This document shows positions 46,146 through 55,934 of a stretch of 64,000 nucleotides of DNA, piece by piece. The number at the start of each line of letters is the position of its first letter. The stretch's first letter is position 1. The translations under genes and the position numbers were made by a program. This DNA is from an uncultured Phocaeicola sp. Its GTDB lineage: Bacteria; Bacteroidota; Bacteroidia; Bacteroidales; Bacteroidaceae. The stretch is taken from assembly GCA_944319745.1 (NCBI GenBank), contig CALUET010000014.1:62001-126000 (forward strand). Reading direction: 5' to 3'. The notes beneath the pieces were generated by a model, which had not been told where the DNA came from, made no database searches, and saw only the letters and a list, made by a program, of their open reading frames with translations.

Positions 46146-47360
46146 ATGGACAAAATCAAATTAAACACAATTGAAGAAGCTATCGAAGATTTTCGAAAAG
46201 GAGAATTCGTTATCGTTGTCGACGATGAAGACCGCGAGAACGAAGGAGATTTGATTATTGCCGCTGAATTAATTACCCCGGAAAAGGTAAACTTCATGCT
46301 AAAACATGCCCGGGGAGTTCTTTGTGCCCCTATTACTTTAACCCGATGCCAGGAATTGGACTTACCACATCAAGTCGTAAGCAATACTTCTGTATTGGGA
46401 ACTCCTTTTACCATCACCATCGACAAATTGGAAGGATGTACCACCGGAGTTTCCGCTTCCGACCGGGCTGCGACAATACGCGCGCTGGCCGATCCGACAT
46501 CCACTCCCGAAACTTTCGGCAGACCGGGCCATATCAATCCGCTCTATGCGCAGGAAAAAGGCGTATTGAAACGCGCCGGACATACTGAAGCAACCATAGA
46601 TCTGGCACGATTGGCCGGATTATATCCTGCAGGCGCGCTGATGGAAATAATGAATGAAGACGGAACGATGGCACGACTTCCCGATTTGTATAAATTTGCC
46701 AAGGAATACAATTTAAAACTTATTTCCATAGCCGACCTCATTGCTTACCGGCTGAAAGAAGAATCTCTGGTACAAAAAGGTGTAGAGGTGGATATGCCCA
46801 CACAATATGGTCATTTTCGTCTGATCCCTTTCCGCCAAAAAAGTAACGGACTGGAGCACGTGGCCTTGATAAAAGGAAAGTTCAATCCGGACGAACCAAT
46901 ACTGGTCCGCGTACATTCGTCCTGCGCAACCGGCGACATTTTTGCCTCAAAACGTTGCGATTGCGGCGAACAGCTTCATAAAGCCATGCAAATGATAGAA
47001 CAAGAAGGAAAAGGTGCTGTCATCTATCTGAACCAGGAAGGCAGAGGAATCGGGCTGATGGAAAAGATGAAAGCCTACAAGCTTCAGGAAGAAGGCATGG
47101 ATACTGTCGATGCAAACATCTGCTTGGGACATCAGGCCGACGAGCGTGATTACGGAGTAGGCGCGCAGATCTTACGGGAAATCGGCATACATAAAATGCG
47201 TTTACTCACAAACAATCCCGTAAAACGTGTCGGCTTAGAGGCATACGGACTTGAAATTGTCGAGAATATCCCGATTGAAATTACGCCCAATCCATACAAC
47301 GAACGGTATCTCCATACGAAGAAAGAACGCATGGGACACACGTTACACTTTACAAAATAA
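46146..47360 (+). CDS. ribBA: Bifunctional DHBP synthase / GTP cyclohydrolase II
   Basis: 404 residues. The N-terminal half (about 1-200) is 3,4-dihydroxy-2-butanone 4-phosphate synthase: [42 protein letters not shown] and [16 protein letters not shown]. The C-terminal half (about 205-404) is GTP cyclohydrolase II: zinc cysteines in [19 protein letters not shown], and the catalytic [18 protein letters not shown]. Together they make both precursors of riboflavin. It follows the LptF/G-type gene by 12 bases, an apparently incidental operon partner. No FMN riboswitch is visible upstream. Confidence 0.98.
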   Translation: MDKIKLNTIEEAIEDFRKGEFVIVVDDEDRENEGDLIIAAELITPEKVNFMLKHARGVLCAPITLTRCQELDLPHQVVSNTSVLGTPFTITIDKLEGCTTGVSASDRAATIRALADPTSTPETFGRPGHINPLYAQEKGVLKRAGHTEATIDLARLAGLYPAGALMEIMNEDGTMARLPDLYKFAKEYNLKLISIADLIAYRLKEESLVQKGVEVDMPTQYGHFRLIPFRQKSNGLEHVALIKGKFNPDEPILVRVHSSCATGDIFASKRCDCGEQLHKAMQMIEQEGKGAVIYLNQEGRGIGLMEKMKAYKLQEEGMDTVDANICLGHQADERDYGVGAQILREIGIHKMRLLTNNPVKRVGLEAYGLEIVENIPIEITPNPYNERYLHTKKERMGHTLHFTK

Positions 47361-47452
47361 CGTAGGGAACAGAAAAAAACAAGGCATTCCTTCCTTCGGG
47401 AAAATGCCGCCTTTAAAGAAAATCAACATAATCATTTTTTAAATATACTACA

Positions 47453-48646
47453 ATGAACAACTTGTCTGATCGTTTAAATAGCCTGTCACCATCGGCGACA
47501 TTGGCTATGTCACAAAAGAGCAGTGAACTAAAAGCTCAAGGTATCGACATAATTAATATGAGTGTCGGAGAACCGGATTTCAACACTCCTGACCACATTA
47601 AAGAGGCTGCAAAGAAAGCTATCGACGAGAATTATTCACGTTATTCGCCCGTAGCCGGATACCCGGCCCTGCGGAATGCAATTGTCGCAAAACTGAAAAA
47701 TGAAAACGGACTGGAATACTCTGCCGCACAAATCAGTTGTGCTAACGGAGCAAAACAATCGGTTTGTAATACAATCCTGGCCATCATCAACAAAGGAGAC
47801 GAAGTTATTGTTCCGGCTCCCTACTGGGTAAGCTATCCGGAAATGGTCAAGTTGGCTGAAGGAGTTCCCGTTATTGTTCGCGCCGGAATTGAACAAGATT
47901 TCAAAATAACGCCTGCACAACTCGAAAAGGCCATCACTCCCAAAACACGTGCCCTGATTCTTTGCTCTCCGTCAAACCCGACAGGCTCGGTATATACCAA
48001 GGAAGAGTTAGCCGGTTTGGCCGAAGTTCTGGCAAAACACGAGCGTGTCATCGTCATTGCTGACGAGATCTACGAACACATCAATTACATTGGTTCTCAC
48101 CAAAGCATTGCACAATTCAGCAACATCAAAGACCGCGTTGTCATCGTAAACGGTGTTTCCAAAGCATATGCAATGACAGGATGGCGTATTGGTTTCATCG
48201 CCGGTCCGGAATGGATTGTAAAGGGAGTAAACAAATTGCAAGGACAATATACTTCAGGCCCCTGCTCCGTATCACAAAAAGCTGCCGAAGCCGCCTATAC
48301 CGGCACGCAACAACCCGTAGAAGACATGAGGAAAGCTTTTGAACGTCGTCGCGACCTGATTGTAAAACTTGCGAAGGACATTCCGGGATTTGAAGTGAAC
48401 ATTCCGCAAGGCGCATTCTATCTTTTCCCGAAATGCGACGCTTTCTATGGCAAGAAAGACGGAGAAAGAACCATAAACAATGCCGACGATCTTGCCATGT
48501 ACCTGCTTGAAGTAGGACATGTTGCCTGCGTAGGAGGAACATCATTTGGGGCTCCCGAGTGTATCCGCATGAGCTATGCCACATCCGATGAAAACATTAT
48601 AGAGGCCATGCGCCGTATAAAGGAAACATTGGCGCGCTTGAAATAA
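47453..48646 (+). CDS. Class I/II aminotransferase, aspartate-type
   Basis: 397 residues, PLP fold type I, subgroup I-gamma or I-beta aspartate/prephenate aminotransferase-like. Visible are the N-terminal INMSVGEPDFNTPDHIKEAA, the substrate-side SPSNPTGSVYTKEEL, ADEIYEHINY, and the PLP lysine in VSKAYAMTGWRIGFIAGP, with the C-terminal Arg in PECIRMSYATSD. It most likely transaminates aspartate with 2-oxoglutarate; close paralogues use prephenate or aromatic amino acids. The 92-base gap after ribBA has no strong terminator, so read-through is possible. Confidence 0.95.
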   Translation: MNNLSDRLNSLSPSATLAMSQKSSELKAQGIDIINMSVGEPDFNTPDHIKEAAKKAIDENYSRYSPVAGYPALRNAIVAKLKNENGLEYSAAQISCANGAKQSVCNTILAIINKGDEVIVPAPYWVSYPEMVKLAEGVPVIVRAGIEQDFKITPAQLEKAITPKTRALILCSPSNPTGSVYTKEELAGLAEVLAKHERVIVIADEIYEHINYIGSHQSIAQFSNIKDRVVIVNGVSKAYAMTGWRIGFIAGPEWIVKGVNKLQGQYTSGPCSVSQKAAEAAYTGTQQPVEDMRKAFERRRDLIVKLAKDIPGFEVNIPQGAFYLFPKCDAFYGKKDGERTINNADDLAMYLLEVGHVACVGGTSFGAPECIRMSYATSDENIIEAMRRIKETLARLK

Positions 48647-48652
48647 GTGTTT

Positions 48653-48681
48653 CCCTGGCATCTTTCAAACAAGATGCCGGG
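48653..48681 (+). terminator. Terminator of the aminotransferase gene
   Basis: A stem of about 11 bases (TGGCATCTT with the following AAGATGCC core) and a 6-base loop, followed by ATCTTTTCC, within 10 bases of the stop codon. Confidence 0.65.
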
Positions 48682-48696
48682 ATCTTTTCCATAAAA

Positions 48697-48733
48697 AAAC
48701 AGGCTGTTTTTCCGAAAGGAAAACAGCCTGTTT
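48697..48733 (-). terminator. Terminator of the ferredoxin gene
   Basis: A nearly perfect stem of 16 bases (AAACAGGCTGTTTTTCC against GGAAAACAGCCTGTTT) with a GAAA-like tetraloop region, 27 bases past the ferredoxin stop. Confidence 0.75.
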
Positions 48734-48759
48734 CTGTTTGTCATACGATGATTGTCCGC

Positions 48760-48927
48760 TTATCCCAAATGGATTGCTTCAGAAGGACACACGTCTGCAC
48801 ATGTTCCACACTCAGTACACATCCCAGGATCGATAGAATATTTGTCACCTTCTGAGATTGCTCCTACCGGACATTCGTCAATACATGTACCGCATGCGAT
48901 ACAATCATCACTAATTACGTAAGCCAT
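48760..48927 (-). CDS. 2[4Fe-4S] ferredoxin
   Basis: 55 residues. Two CxxCxxCxxxCP motifs bind two [4Fe-4S] clusters: CIACGTCIDECP at residues 9-20 and CTECGTCADVCP at 37-48. It is a clostridial-type low-potential electron carrier, the usual partner of pyruvate:ferredoxin oxidoreductase and related enzymes in anaerobes. The whole sequence is compact with no extension, starts MAYVISDDC and ends AIHLG. It is a single-gene unit with its own -7 box and terminator. Confidence 0.97.
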   Translation of the reverse strand: MAYVISDDCIACGTCIDECPVGAISEGDKYSIDPGMCTECGTCADVCPSEAIHLG

Positions 48928-48970
48928 TGTAATAAAAAGTTAAGTTATTATTAGTACTAATTTGTTGTTG

Positions 48971-48978
48971 CAAAGTTA
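48971..48978 (-). promoter_or_regulatory. Predicted -7 box for ferredoxin
   Basis: TAACTTTG on the minus strand, 44 bases before the ATG. Confidence 0.6.
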
Positions 48979-49047
48979 TATATTTTAGCATACGTTGTAA
49001 CATGGACTTTGCAATATTCACAATATTTATACTTAATCTAAATTGTT

Positions 49048-52038
49048 TCATTGCGGCATCAGCGCTTGATACATGACTTGTTGTATGCGGGACCTGATGT
49101 CCAATCGCATCAAAGCTGAGCGTCCATAGACCTGAGGATAAATACGATTGCTCAAAAACACGTACACCAATTTATTATCCGGATCCGCCCAAGCACAAGT
49201 TCCCGTGAAGCCCGTATGACCGAAGACCGAGGCCGGTGCCTCCTTGGCACACGGGCTGTTATCCGGATTGGCGGCATCCGGCTTGTCGAAGCCCAAGCCT
49301 CGTCGACTGTTTTCCGACTTCATTTCAAGAAACAAATCGCAAGTTGCCCTACTCAAATACCGACGATCTCCATAGACTCCCCGGTTAAGAAGCATTTGAA
49401 ATATCGTTGCTACCTCGTGAGCGGTAGAGAAAAGTCCGGCATTCCCCGAGACACCCCCCAGGAAAGCCGCCGCCTCATCGTGTACAAAGCCCCGTAAAGG
49501 TCCTCCGCGCAAGAAGTCGTCTTCCACAGAAGGCACTATTCGTTCTTTCCTTACACGCCGTAAAGGGTTGTACATTGTGTACTGCAATCCCATCGGTTTA
49601 TAAAATACACTATCCAAATAAACGTCCATTCCTGTTCCGGTTACCGACTCGATCATTTCCTTCAGCAACATGAAATTTAAACAACTATACCGATAAGAGC
49701 GGCTTTTTAAGGGCGTCTCCGCTATCTGTTTCAAGATATTTTCTTTAAATTCTTTTCGGATAAACAAGCCGTCTGCCACCTTCAGCGGATAATCTCGTGA
49801 GGGAACTTTCGAAATCCATTCGGGTTTGAAAGAGAAGTTTGTGCAGATATAAAGACTACTGCCTATCCGTATCCGATGATTACTGTCGCGCCGTTTCGAG
49901 TAAAAGCCGCCCTTACATGTTTTTTTGTCGATTGTTTCTTCATAAAAAGGAAGGTAAGAAGGCAATCCCGATTCATGGAAAAGCAATTCCTGAATAGTGA
50001 TATTCTCTTTATCCGTTCCGCGCATTGCAGGAACGTAACGCCCTATTTTATCGGTCAACCCGATTTTCCCTTCGTCGTAAAGTTTCATTACAGCCAACAA
50101 TGTCCCGGTAACTTTACTCAACGAAGCCAAATCGTACATGTCGTTTTCACGCACTTTTTCTGTTCCTTCATAAGTATGATTTCCGAAACATTTATTGTAA
50201 ATCGTATAACCTTCTTTCATAATCAGCACATGACACCCGGGATAAGCTCCTCCCCGGATGCCCTCCTCTGCAATAGAATCAATGCGGGAAAGTACCGATG
50301 AATCCATATAAAAATCTTCAGGGATGTAGTCGCGTGGCGAATTCGGATCCAGAATTACACCTGTTCCGGCAGGCCATTTTTCTCCAAGAGGCACAGACAA
50401 TCGGCCATCCACGCGGGCTTTTCCGGTAATTGCCGAGGCCACATAATGCTGAATATAGTCTTTATCGGAATGAGCCAAGACGACAGCCGACACTTTTTCC
50501 ATCGTCGGAAGCATCTTATTTAACCATGAACTTGGTCCAAAGCACACAAGCGCCAACGGCTTATCTGCGGCCAACCGATTGATTAAAGGAATAAAACGGG
50601 AGTAATCTTTCGTATGAAGAGCAACAATCACCTGCTGTGCCGGTCGGATACGTTCCTCCAAACTTTTCAAGGAATCGGCATCTGCCCGCATCCACGTCAC
50701 CGTCGTTGATCTCTTCAGTCCCTGATAAAACGGAGCTGCTTCGGTCAATGATGAAGAAACGCTCAGCAAAACCGTCCCCGAAAGTGACATATCCAAAGGA
50801 AGCATCTCGGCAGAATCTTTCACAACCGTCACGGCAGCCCTCTCCAATGTTCTCAAAAGCCTGTCTGTCTGAAGGGTATGTATCCGCTTTCTGATGCCGG
50901 AAGTATCTATCGGCACCCGCCGAGACAAGCCCAAAGCATACTTATATGTCAAGACTTTTCTGCACTTCTCTGTGATAAGTTCTTCCGACAAACGCCCGTC
51001 TTTTACCGCTGCTACCACTCCGGCAATCTCACGTTTCAGATTACGCGGTGCGAGCAACAAATCATTTCCCGCTATCAAAGCCTGAACACATAAGTCCGAA
51101 TTCCCGGAAACGCCCTTCATTTCCAACGCATCGGTGAAAGTAAGTCCCGAAAACTTCAGTTCGTTTTGCAACAAACCTCCCGTTATTTCGGGAGAAATCG
51201 AGGCAGGTTTTTCCGCAAGCGACGGGACATTTAAATGTCCTGTCATGATGCCTCCCACCCCCGATGCAATTGCTTTCTTAAAAGGAACCAATTCCACACT
51301 GTCCAGGCGCACCCGGTCGAACGGTAAGACCGGCATCGTTTTATGAGAATCGGCCTCCGTATCGCCATGTCCGGGGAAATGTTTACACACGGCCAACACG
51401 CCTCCGTCTTCCAATCCCCGCGAATAAGCTACAACCTTATCGGCCACTGCTTGCGGAGAACTGCCGAAGGAACGCGTATTGATAACCGGATTTTTCGGAT
51501 TATTGTCCACATCGGCCACCGGAGCAAAGTTGATCTGTACGCCAATCTCACGCAGTTCTCTTGCAACTTCCCTTCCGTAATGATAGATAAGCGTATCGTT
51601 GCGGATACAGCCCAACACCCTGTTTCGCGGGAAATCGGGCGTACCTTTCAGTCGCATGGCCAAGCCCCATTCGCCATCAAACGTAATAAACAACGGTATA
51701 TCGGCCAGTCCTTGTGCCCATTCCGTCAGTTCAATTTGTTTCTCCAACGAGCCGCCCGAGAACAAAAGTCCCCCCACTTCATAATCTTCTACGGCTTTTT
51801 TTATATTATCTTTATTCCACTGTACCGTAACAGGAGCTACCGTATGAATAAACAACTGCCCTATTTTTTGCTTTAACGACATCTTCGACAACCGCTCTTC
51901 TACCCACTTTTTACACGCAAGCGTATCTTCCACCTGCTGCAAGATGCGGACATCCTGGGCAAAAGCCGGCCATACTGCCAGAAAACAACAAAAAACAATT
52001 CCTACTACACGCCTATATTTTACCAATATTTCTCTCAT
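49048..52038 (-). CDS. Glycoside hydrolase family 3 - class C beta-lactamase-like fusion
   Basis: 996 residues with a signal peptide (VVGIVFCCFLAVWPAFAQ). Residues about 40-390 are a GH3 (NagZ-like) barrel, with the diagnostic KHFPGHGDTEADSHKTMPVL near 218. A GH3 C-terminal domain follows (about 400-590). From about 610 to 990 there is a serine-hydrolase domain of the class C beta-lactamase/DD-peptidase fold: SxxK in LASLSKVTG near residue 637, YSCLNF as the Tyr-x-Asn element, and HTGFTGT near the end. Sugar and peptide cleavage of peptidoglycan fragments in the periplasm is the likely role; neither activity is shown here. It is a single-gene unit with its own promoter. Confidence 0.93.
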   Translation of the reverse strand: MREILVKYRRVVGIVFCCFLAVWPAFAQDVRILQQVEDTLACKKWVEERLSKMSLKQKIGQLFIHTVAPVTVQWNKDNIKKAVEDYEVGGLLFSGGSLEKQIELTEWAQGLADIPLFITFDGEWGLAMRLKGTPDFPRNRVLGCIRNDTLIYHYGREVARELREIGVQINFAPVADVDNNPKNPVINTRSFGSSPQAVADKVVAYSRGLEDGGVLAVCKHFPGHGDTEADSHKTMPVLPFDRVRLDSVELVPFKKAIASGVGGIMTGHLNVPSLAEKPASISPEITGGLLQNELKFSGLTFTDALEMKGVSGNSDLCVQALIAGNDLLLAPRNLKREIAGVVAAVKDGRLSEELITEKCRKVLTYKYALGLSRRVPIDTSGIRKRIHTLQTDRLLRTLERAAVTVVKDSAEMLPLDMSLSGTVLLSVSSSLTEAAPFYQGLKRSTTVTWMRADADSLKSLEERIRPAQQVIVALHTKDYSRFIPLINRLAADKPLALVCFGPSSWLNKMLPTMEKVSAVVLAHSDKDYIQHYVASAITGKARVDGRLSVPLGEKWPAGTGVILDPNSPRDYIPEDFYMDSSVLSRIDSIAEEGIRGGAYPGCHVLIMKEGYTIYNKCFGNHTYEGTEKVRENDMYDLASLSKVTGTLLAVMKLYDEGKIGLTDKIGRYVPAMRGTDKENITIQELLFHESGLPSYLPFYEETIDKKTCKGGFYSKRRDSNHRIRIGSSLYICTNFSFKPEWISKVPSRDYPLKVADGLFIRKEFKENILKQIAETPLKSRSYRYSCLNFMLLKEMIESVTGTGMDVYLDSVFYKPMGLQYTMYNPLRRVRKERIVPSVEDDFLRGGPLRGFVHDEAAAFLGGVSGNAGLFSTAHEVATIFQMLLNRGVYGDRRYLSRATCDLFLEMKSENSRRGLGFDKPDAANPDNSPCAKEAPASVFGHTGFTGTCAWADPDNKLVYVFLSNRIYPQVYGRSALMRLDIRSRIQQVMYQALMPQ

Positions 52039-52079
52039 GATTTATTTCAAATTTCGCATTCTCATAAATTATTCACTGC

Positions 52080-52087
52080 CAAAAATA
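52080..52087 (-). promoter_or_regulatory. Predicted -7 box for the GH3 fusion gene
   Basis: TATTTTTG on the minus strand, 42 bases before the ATG at 52038. Confidence 0.5.
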
Positions 52088-52182
52088 GCTAAAAATGCAA
52101 TCTGTCACAATTTTATTCAAGACAATTATTTCGCATAAACATTTGGCCGTCTTAAAAAAATTAGCTTACTTTGCACCGCTTT

Positions 52183-52230
52183 CGCGCAATCGCTGTCAAA
52201 GAAGAGTTACTTGATATGTTGCGTTGTAAC
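52183..52230 (+). promoter_or_regulatory. Possible structured leader of rplS
   Basis: About 75 bases lie between the promoter-like TTACTTTG (around 52167-52174) and the rplS ATG. In it CGCAA (52185-52189) can pair with TTGCG (52219-52223), with a wobble pair on each side. Ribosomal-protein genes often carry such autoregulatory leaders. The helix is short and the call is tentative. Confidence 0.3.
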
Positions 52231-52259
52231 GATGAAACAATTTAATTTTAAAAGGAACA

Positions 52260-52613
52260 ATGGATTTAATTAAAATTGCAGAAGAAGCATTTGCTACCGG
52301 GAAACAACATCCTTCATTTAAGGCTGGTGACACAATTACCGTAGCATATCGTATCGTTGAAGGTAACAAAGAGCGCGTTCAGTTGTATCGCGGTGTTGTT
52401 ATCAAGATTTGTGGTCACGGAGAAAAACGCCGTTTTACCGTGCGCAAGATGTCAGGAACCGTAGGAGTTGAGCGTATATTTCCGATCGAATCTCCGGCAA
52501 TTGACAGCATTACCGTAAATAAAATCGGTAAAGTACGCCGTGCAAAATTGTATTATCTGCGCGCTCTTACCGGTAAAAAAGCCAGAATCCAAGAGAAAAA
52601 GGCGAACGGATAA
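52260..52613 (+). CDS. rplS: 50S ribosomal protein L19
   Basis: 117 residues. L19 sits at the interface of the large and small ribosomal subunits. The family pattern is complete: [60 protein letters not shown] and [20 protein letters not shown]. It stands alone instead of in the rpsP-rimM-trmD-rplS order of many bacteria, with its own leader and one of the strongest terminators of the window. Confidence 0.98.
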   Translation: MDLIKIAEEAFATGKQHPSFKAGDTITVAYRIVEGNKERVQLYRGVVIKICGHGEKRRFTVRKMSGTVGVERIFPIESPAIDSITVNKIGKVRRAKLYYLRALTGKKARIQEKKANG

Positions 52614-52635
52614 TCCCGAAACTAAACTTTTTTAT

Positions 52636-52674
52636 ATACGAAAGGCGGTTATTGTCAATAACCGCCTTTCGTAT
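52636..52674. terminator. Terminator of rplS
   Basis: A perfect 18-base stem with a 3-base loop (ATACGAAAGGCGGTTATT and complement), 22 bases past the rplS stop. It is symmetric and can also end the convergent porin-like gene. Confidence 0.85.
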
Positions 52675-52711
52675 TTTATGTAAACATCCCCGAATAATTT
52701 CCCTTAAAACA

Positions 52712-53968
52712 TCAGAACTGAAAGATTCCCGTAAGCACTAAACGATGGTTTCCGACGGCATGTGTGTTCGTAATACGCGCCTTCGATGTAAGTTCACCAT
52801 ACCACGCATTACAAAAAGAATATTCGATTCCGAACTTCCACGACGGCACATTATAAGTCAACTCTGCCGTTCCCGTAAACAATTGGTCGAGTTTCGTTCC
52901 CGTACCCAACACGCCGAGTACATCTTCTCCTGCTCCCAGATTTTTCAAATAGCCGAAGAATACCGCCGGACGCCACGTCTTCCCGTAAGCCACATTTACC
53001 CATGTGGTAGAAACACGCAACGGCGTGTACTCCTGTTCGCCCGTATGTTCTGCAATAGATGTAATGGCGTATCCGCCAACGGTGCTGGTCTGTGTCAAAT
53101 TGGAGCCCAATACGGTTTTAGCCGAAAGCAATAATTTATCCCGATTATACTTCACGTGCATTTCACCTGATACGGACGTTATCCGTTCCTTAACCTTATG
53201 TGTGTACTGATTTCCCTGGGCATCTTCATTAAGCGATTCGGTACGCGGCACAATCGACGAGACATGTATCCCGGCTCCCGCCATCCATCCGTTCTGTTTA
53301 TAATCGCCTCCCACATAAAACTCCGGCACGCAACTGTTCTTTATAAAGCTTTGATGCTTTTGGGTAGCGAGGCTTCCCGGAACATTCGACGAGGGACCTA
53401 CCGAAAGATACTGCGACTGCCATACGGCTGCCCCGGTAAGAACAAAATGATCGGCCGTGAAACGATAACGCACTTGAGGCGCTCTGCTGAACGGTTGATA
53501 AGGAGCTCCCATGTTTAAATTCAGTATCTCCGGAGCAACATCCCCGTATAACGGATGCCAAGTCTGCCCGATTAACAAAGCAGACTTCCCCCAATCCAGA
53601 TTAAAATATACGTGTCTGATACGGAAAAGCGAATACGTTGTTCCCGAGCCACGGAAATCAACCTCCACTTTCGCCGAGGTCTTTGCCCTACCCAGCGCAG
53701 GCCCTTTCACATCAACGCCCAGGCGAGTATATAAAGTATAAAAGCCGCTATTGGAAGAAGCATTCAGGTCGTTTCCGCAATCATCAAGTTCTTCATCCAA
53801 GGGAAACATATAAAACAGTCCGTCGACCGTCTCCGAATTGGCCCGACTATTATAAAAAACGTCCGCACGCACCTGCCCGTAAAAATGATAACTAAAGCCT
53901 TTTTTCTGAGCAGAGACCAATTGTGCTGACGCAAACATCAGCACAAGCAAGCATAAATTCTTCTTCAT
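52712..53968 (-). CDS. Outer-membrane porin-like protein, function unknown
   Basis: 418 residues. A signal peptide (MKKNLCLLVLMFASAQLVSA) is followed by strands rich in alternating aromatic and polar residues: FSYHFYGQVRADVFYNSR, TSAKVEVDFRGSG, FRIRHVYFNLDWGKSALLIG. The protein ends LVLTGIFQF, with the terminal Phe used by the barrel-assembly machinery. It resembles DcaP/porin-type 16- to 18-stranded barrels, but I cannot name a substrate. It lies 19 bases after the YbjQ gene on the same strand, and cstA is further upstream, so a transport-related unit is possible. Confidence 0.8.
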   Translation of the reverse strand: MKKNLCLLVLMFASAQLVSAQKKGFSYHFYGQVRADVFYNSRANSETVDGLFYMFPLDEELDDCGNDLNASSNSGFYTLYTRLGVDVKGPALGRAKTSAKVEVDFRGSGTTYSLFRIRHVYFNLDWGKSALLIGQTWHPLYGDVAPEILNLNMGAPYQPFSRAPQVRYRFTADHFVLTGAAVWQSQYLSVGPSSNVPGSLATQKHQSFIKNSCVPEFYVGGDYKQNGWMAGAGIHVSSIVPRTESLNEDAQGNQYTHKVKERITSVSGEMHVKYNRDKLLLSAKTVLGSNLTQTSTVGGYAITSIAEHTGEQEYTPLRVSTTWVNVAYGKTWRPAVFFGYLKNLGAGEDVLGVLGTGTKLDQLFTGTAELTYNVPSWKFGIEYSFCNAWYGELTSKARITNTHAVGNHRLVLTGIFQF

Positions 53969-53987
53969 TTATCTTCTTTTCTCCACA

Positions 53988-54311
53988 TTATAAATCATAA
54001 CAAACGACAGCCGTCCCGGAGGCTACAACCATCAACATACTGCCTTCCCGCACCGTTTCATAATCCAAATCTACACCGATAACAGCATTTGCGCCCAGCT
54101 CTTCCGCCTGATTTGCCATTTCATTCAATGCCGTATCTTTTGCTTTTCGTAAAACGTCTTCGTAAGATTTCGAACGACCGCCCACGATGTCGCGAATGCT
54201 TGCAAAAAAGTCACGAAATACATTGGCTCCTATAATAGCCTCCCCGGAAACAATTCCCTTATAACATACAATACGTTTCCCTTCTATAACAGATGTTGTT
54301 GTCAATAACAT
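53988..54311 (-). CDS. YbjQ family protein
   Basis: 107 residues from ATG 54311 ([20 protein letters not shown]), the normal YbjQ length; an in-frame ATG 22 codons upstream would add a non-family leader. Typical segments are [39 protein letters not shown] and [18 protein letters not shown]. The family forms small pentameric assemblies of unknown function. It is between cstA (94 bases) and the porin-like gene (19 bases), all on the minus strand. Confidence 0.92.
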   Translation of the reverse strand: MLLTTTSVIEGKRIVCYKGIVSGEAIIGANVFRDFFASIRDIVGGRSKSYEDVLRKAKDTALNEMANQAEELGANAVIGVDLDYETVREGSMLMVVASGTAVVCYDL

Positions 54312-54405
54312 AACGATAGATATAATATAAGATCGAATTAAAAGTTGATATTCCTGCCGACGGGAAAGAACAATCAATGCCGTCTTTCCACGTAACAGCC
54401 TTTTC

Positions 54406-55851
54406 CTATAATCTGCTTATACCGCTCTTATCATACTTGCGATACCATGTGACAAACCATATAATGGCAATCAGTACACAGCAGAAGCCCAATATATAAG
54501 AAACAGATGAAGACAATCCAAATCCTTCAGGAGCAATTAATATATAGGTCGAGCAGACACTTGTCATAAACAACGCAGGAATCAGCGATACCCAAAAGTT
54601 CTTTTTCGCCTGAACAAGGAATACCGTTACTGCCCACAACGTGAAAACCGACAAGGTTTGATTGCACCAAGCGAAATAACGCCAGATGATTTTGAATCCG
54701 TTCACGTCCTTGAAGCTATACAACAATACGCCAATTGTTAACAAAAAGATGGGAACACTGATCAATAACCTCTTGCGGATGCTACGCTGATCTATGCGGA
54801 AGAAGTCGGCTATAATGAGGCGTGCAGAACGCAACGCCGTATCGCCGCTCGTAATAGGCGCCGCCACAATACCCAAAATTGCCAAGATACCGCCAAAAGT
54901 TCCTAACCATTCCTTTGAAATCTCCGTGGCGACTTTTGCACCCGAATAGGCCATTCCAGTCGTTTCGTCTACAATGCCATGCTCATGAAAGAAGTAAGTT
55001 GCCACAGCTGCCCATATCAAAGCCACGACTCCTTCGGTAACCATTGCACCATAGAACACGGGACGGCAGTACTTTTCATTCGTTATACAACGGGCCATTA
55101 AGGGAGATTGTGTGGCATGGAAGCCGCTGATTGCGCCACAAGCTATCGAAACAAACATCATCGGAAAAATAGGATTTGTTTCATATTTCGTGCCGAATCC
55201 TTCCCACATTTCCGGCAAATCAGGACTATTTACATAAAGCATTACCACAATTCCCACAGCCATAAACAGCAAAGCAAAGGCAAAAACCGGATAAATACGC
55301 CCGATAATCTTGTCGATAGGCAGCATGGTTGCCAGCACATAATACAGGAAAATCACAACCATCCAGAAATAAATATCAAGAGATTCCGGCGTCATTCCCG
55401 CCAACAATTCCGCCGGTCCGGACACAAAAACGGCACCAACCAGAATCATCAGCAGCACAGTAAACACACAAGATACGTTCTTTGTACGTACACCAAGGAA
55501 ACGTCCTATCATCTCGGTCAGGCTCTCTCCCGAATGCCGTATCGACAATGTTCCCGCAAGAAAGTCGTGTACCGCTCCGGCAAATATCGTCCCGAACACA
55601 ATCCATAGGTACGATGCAGTACCAAACTGCGCGCCCATGATGGCACCGAAGATGGGTCCCAGGCCGGCAATATTCAGGAATTGTATCATAAAAACCTTCC
55701 ATGTCGGCAAAGGAATGAAGTCTACCCCGTCACGCATCGCCACTGCCGGAGTCTTACGTTGAGGATCCGGAGAAAAAATACGGTTCATATAGCTTCCATA
55801 AAGCCAATATCCAACCACTAATAATAGTAAAGCTATTGTAAAAGTTACCAC
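54406..55851 (-). CDS. cstA: Carbon starvation protein CstA family transporter
   Basis: 481 residues, about 13 membrane helices, the short form common in Bacteroidota. It starts with [21 protein letters not shown], followed by [35 protein letters not shown] and [20 protein letters not shown], which are highly conserved in CstA. Further on are [13 protein letters not shown] and [15 protein letters not shown]. Enterobacterial relatives import peptides or pyruvate; the substrate here is unknown. A TATTTTTG box lies 27 bases upstream (55878-55885, minus strand), back to back with the promoter of the next gene. Confidence 0.94.
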   Translation of the reverse strand: MVTFTIALLLLVVGYWLYGSYMNRIFSPDPQRKTPAVAMRDGVDFIPLPTWKVFMIQFLNIAGLGPIFGAIMGAQFGTASYLWIVFGTIFAGAVHDFLAGTLSIRHSGESLTEMIGRFLGVRTKNVSCVFTVLLMILVGAVFVSGPAELLAGMTPESLDIYFWMVVIFLYYVLATMLPIDKIIGRIYPVFAFALLFMAVGIVVMLYVNSPDLPEMWEGFGTKYETNPIFPMMFVSIACGAISGFHATQSPLMARCITNEKYCRPVFYGAMVTEGVVALIWAAVATYFFHEHGIVDETTGMAYSGAKVATEISKEWLGTFGGILAILGIVAAPITSGDTALRSARLIIADFFRIDQRSIRKRLLISVPIFLLTIGVLLYSFKDVNGFKIIWRYFAWCNQTLSVFTLWAVTVFLVQAKKNFWVSLIPALFMTSVCSTYILIAPEGFGLSSSVSYILGFCCVLIAIIWFVTWYRKYDKSGISRL

Positions 55852-55906
55852 GATTTTTTATTTTTTGTTTAGTCGGACAAAAATAGCAAATATCATGATT
55901 ACTCTC

Positions 55907-55914
55907 TATCTTTG
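55907..55914 (+). promoter_or_regulatory. Predicted -7 box for the GH10-like gene
   Basis: TATCTTTG, 20 bases before the ATG at 55935, divergent from the cstA promoter. Confidence 0.55.
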
Positions 55915-55934
55915 CAAAATAATTTTTTATTTAT

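Noticed and set aside
54312-54377. 22-codon upstream extension of the YbjQ gene
   Set aside because: YbjQ proteins are about 105 residues and begin at the MLLTTT start; the extension is not conserved in the family as I know it.
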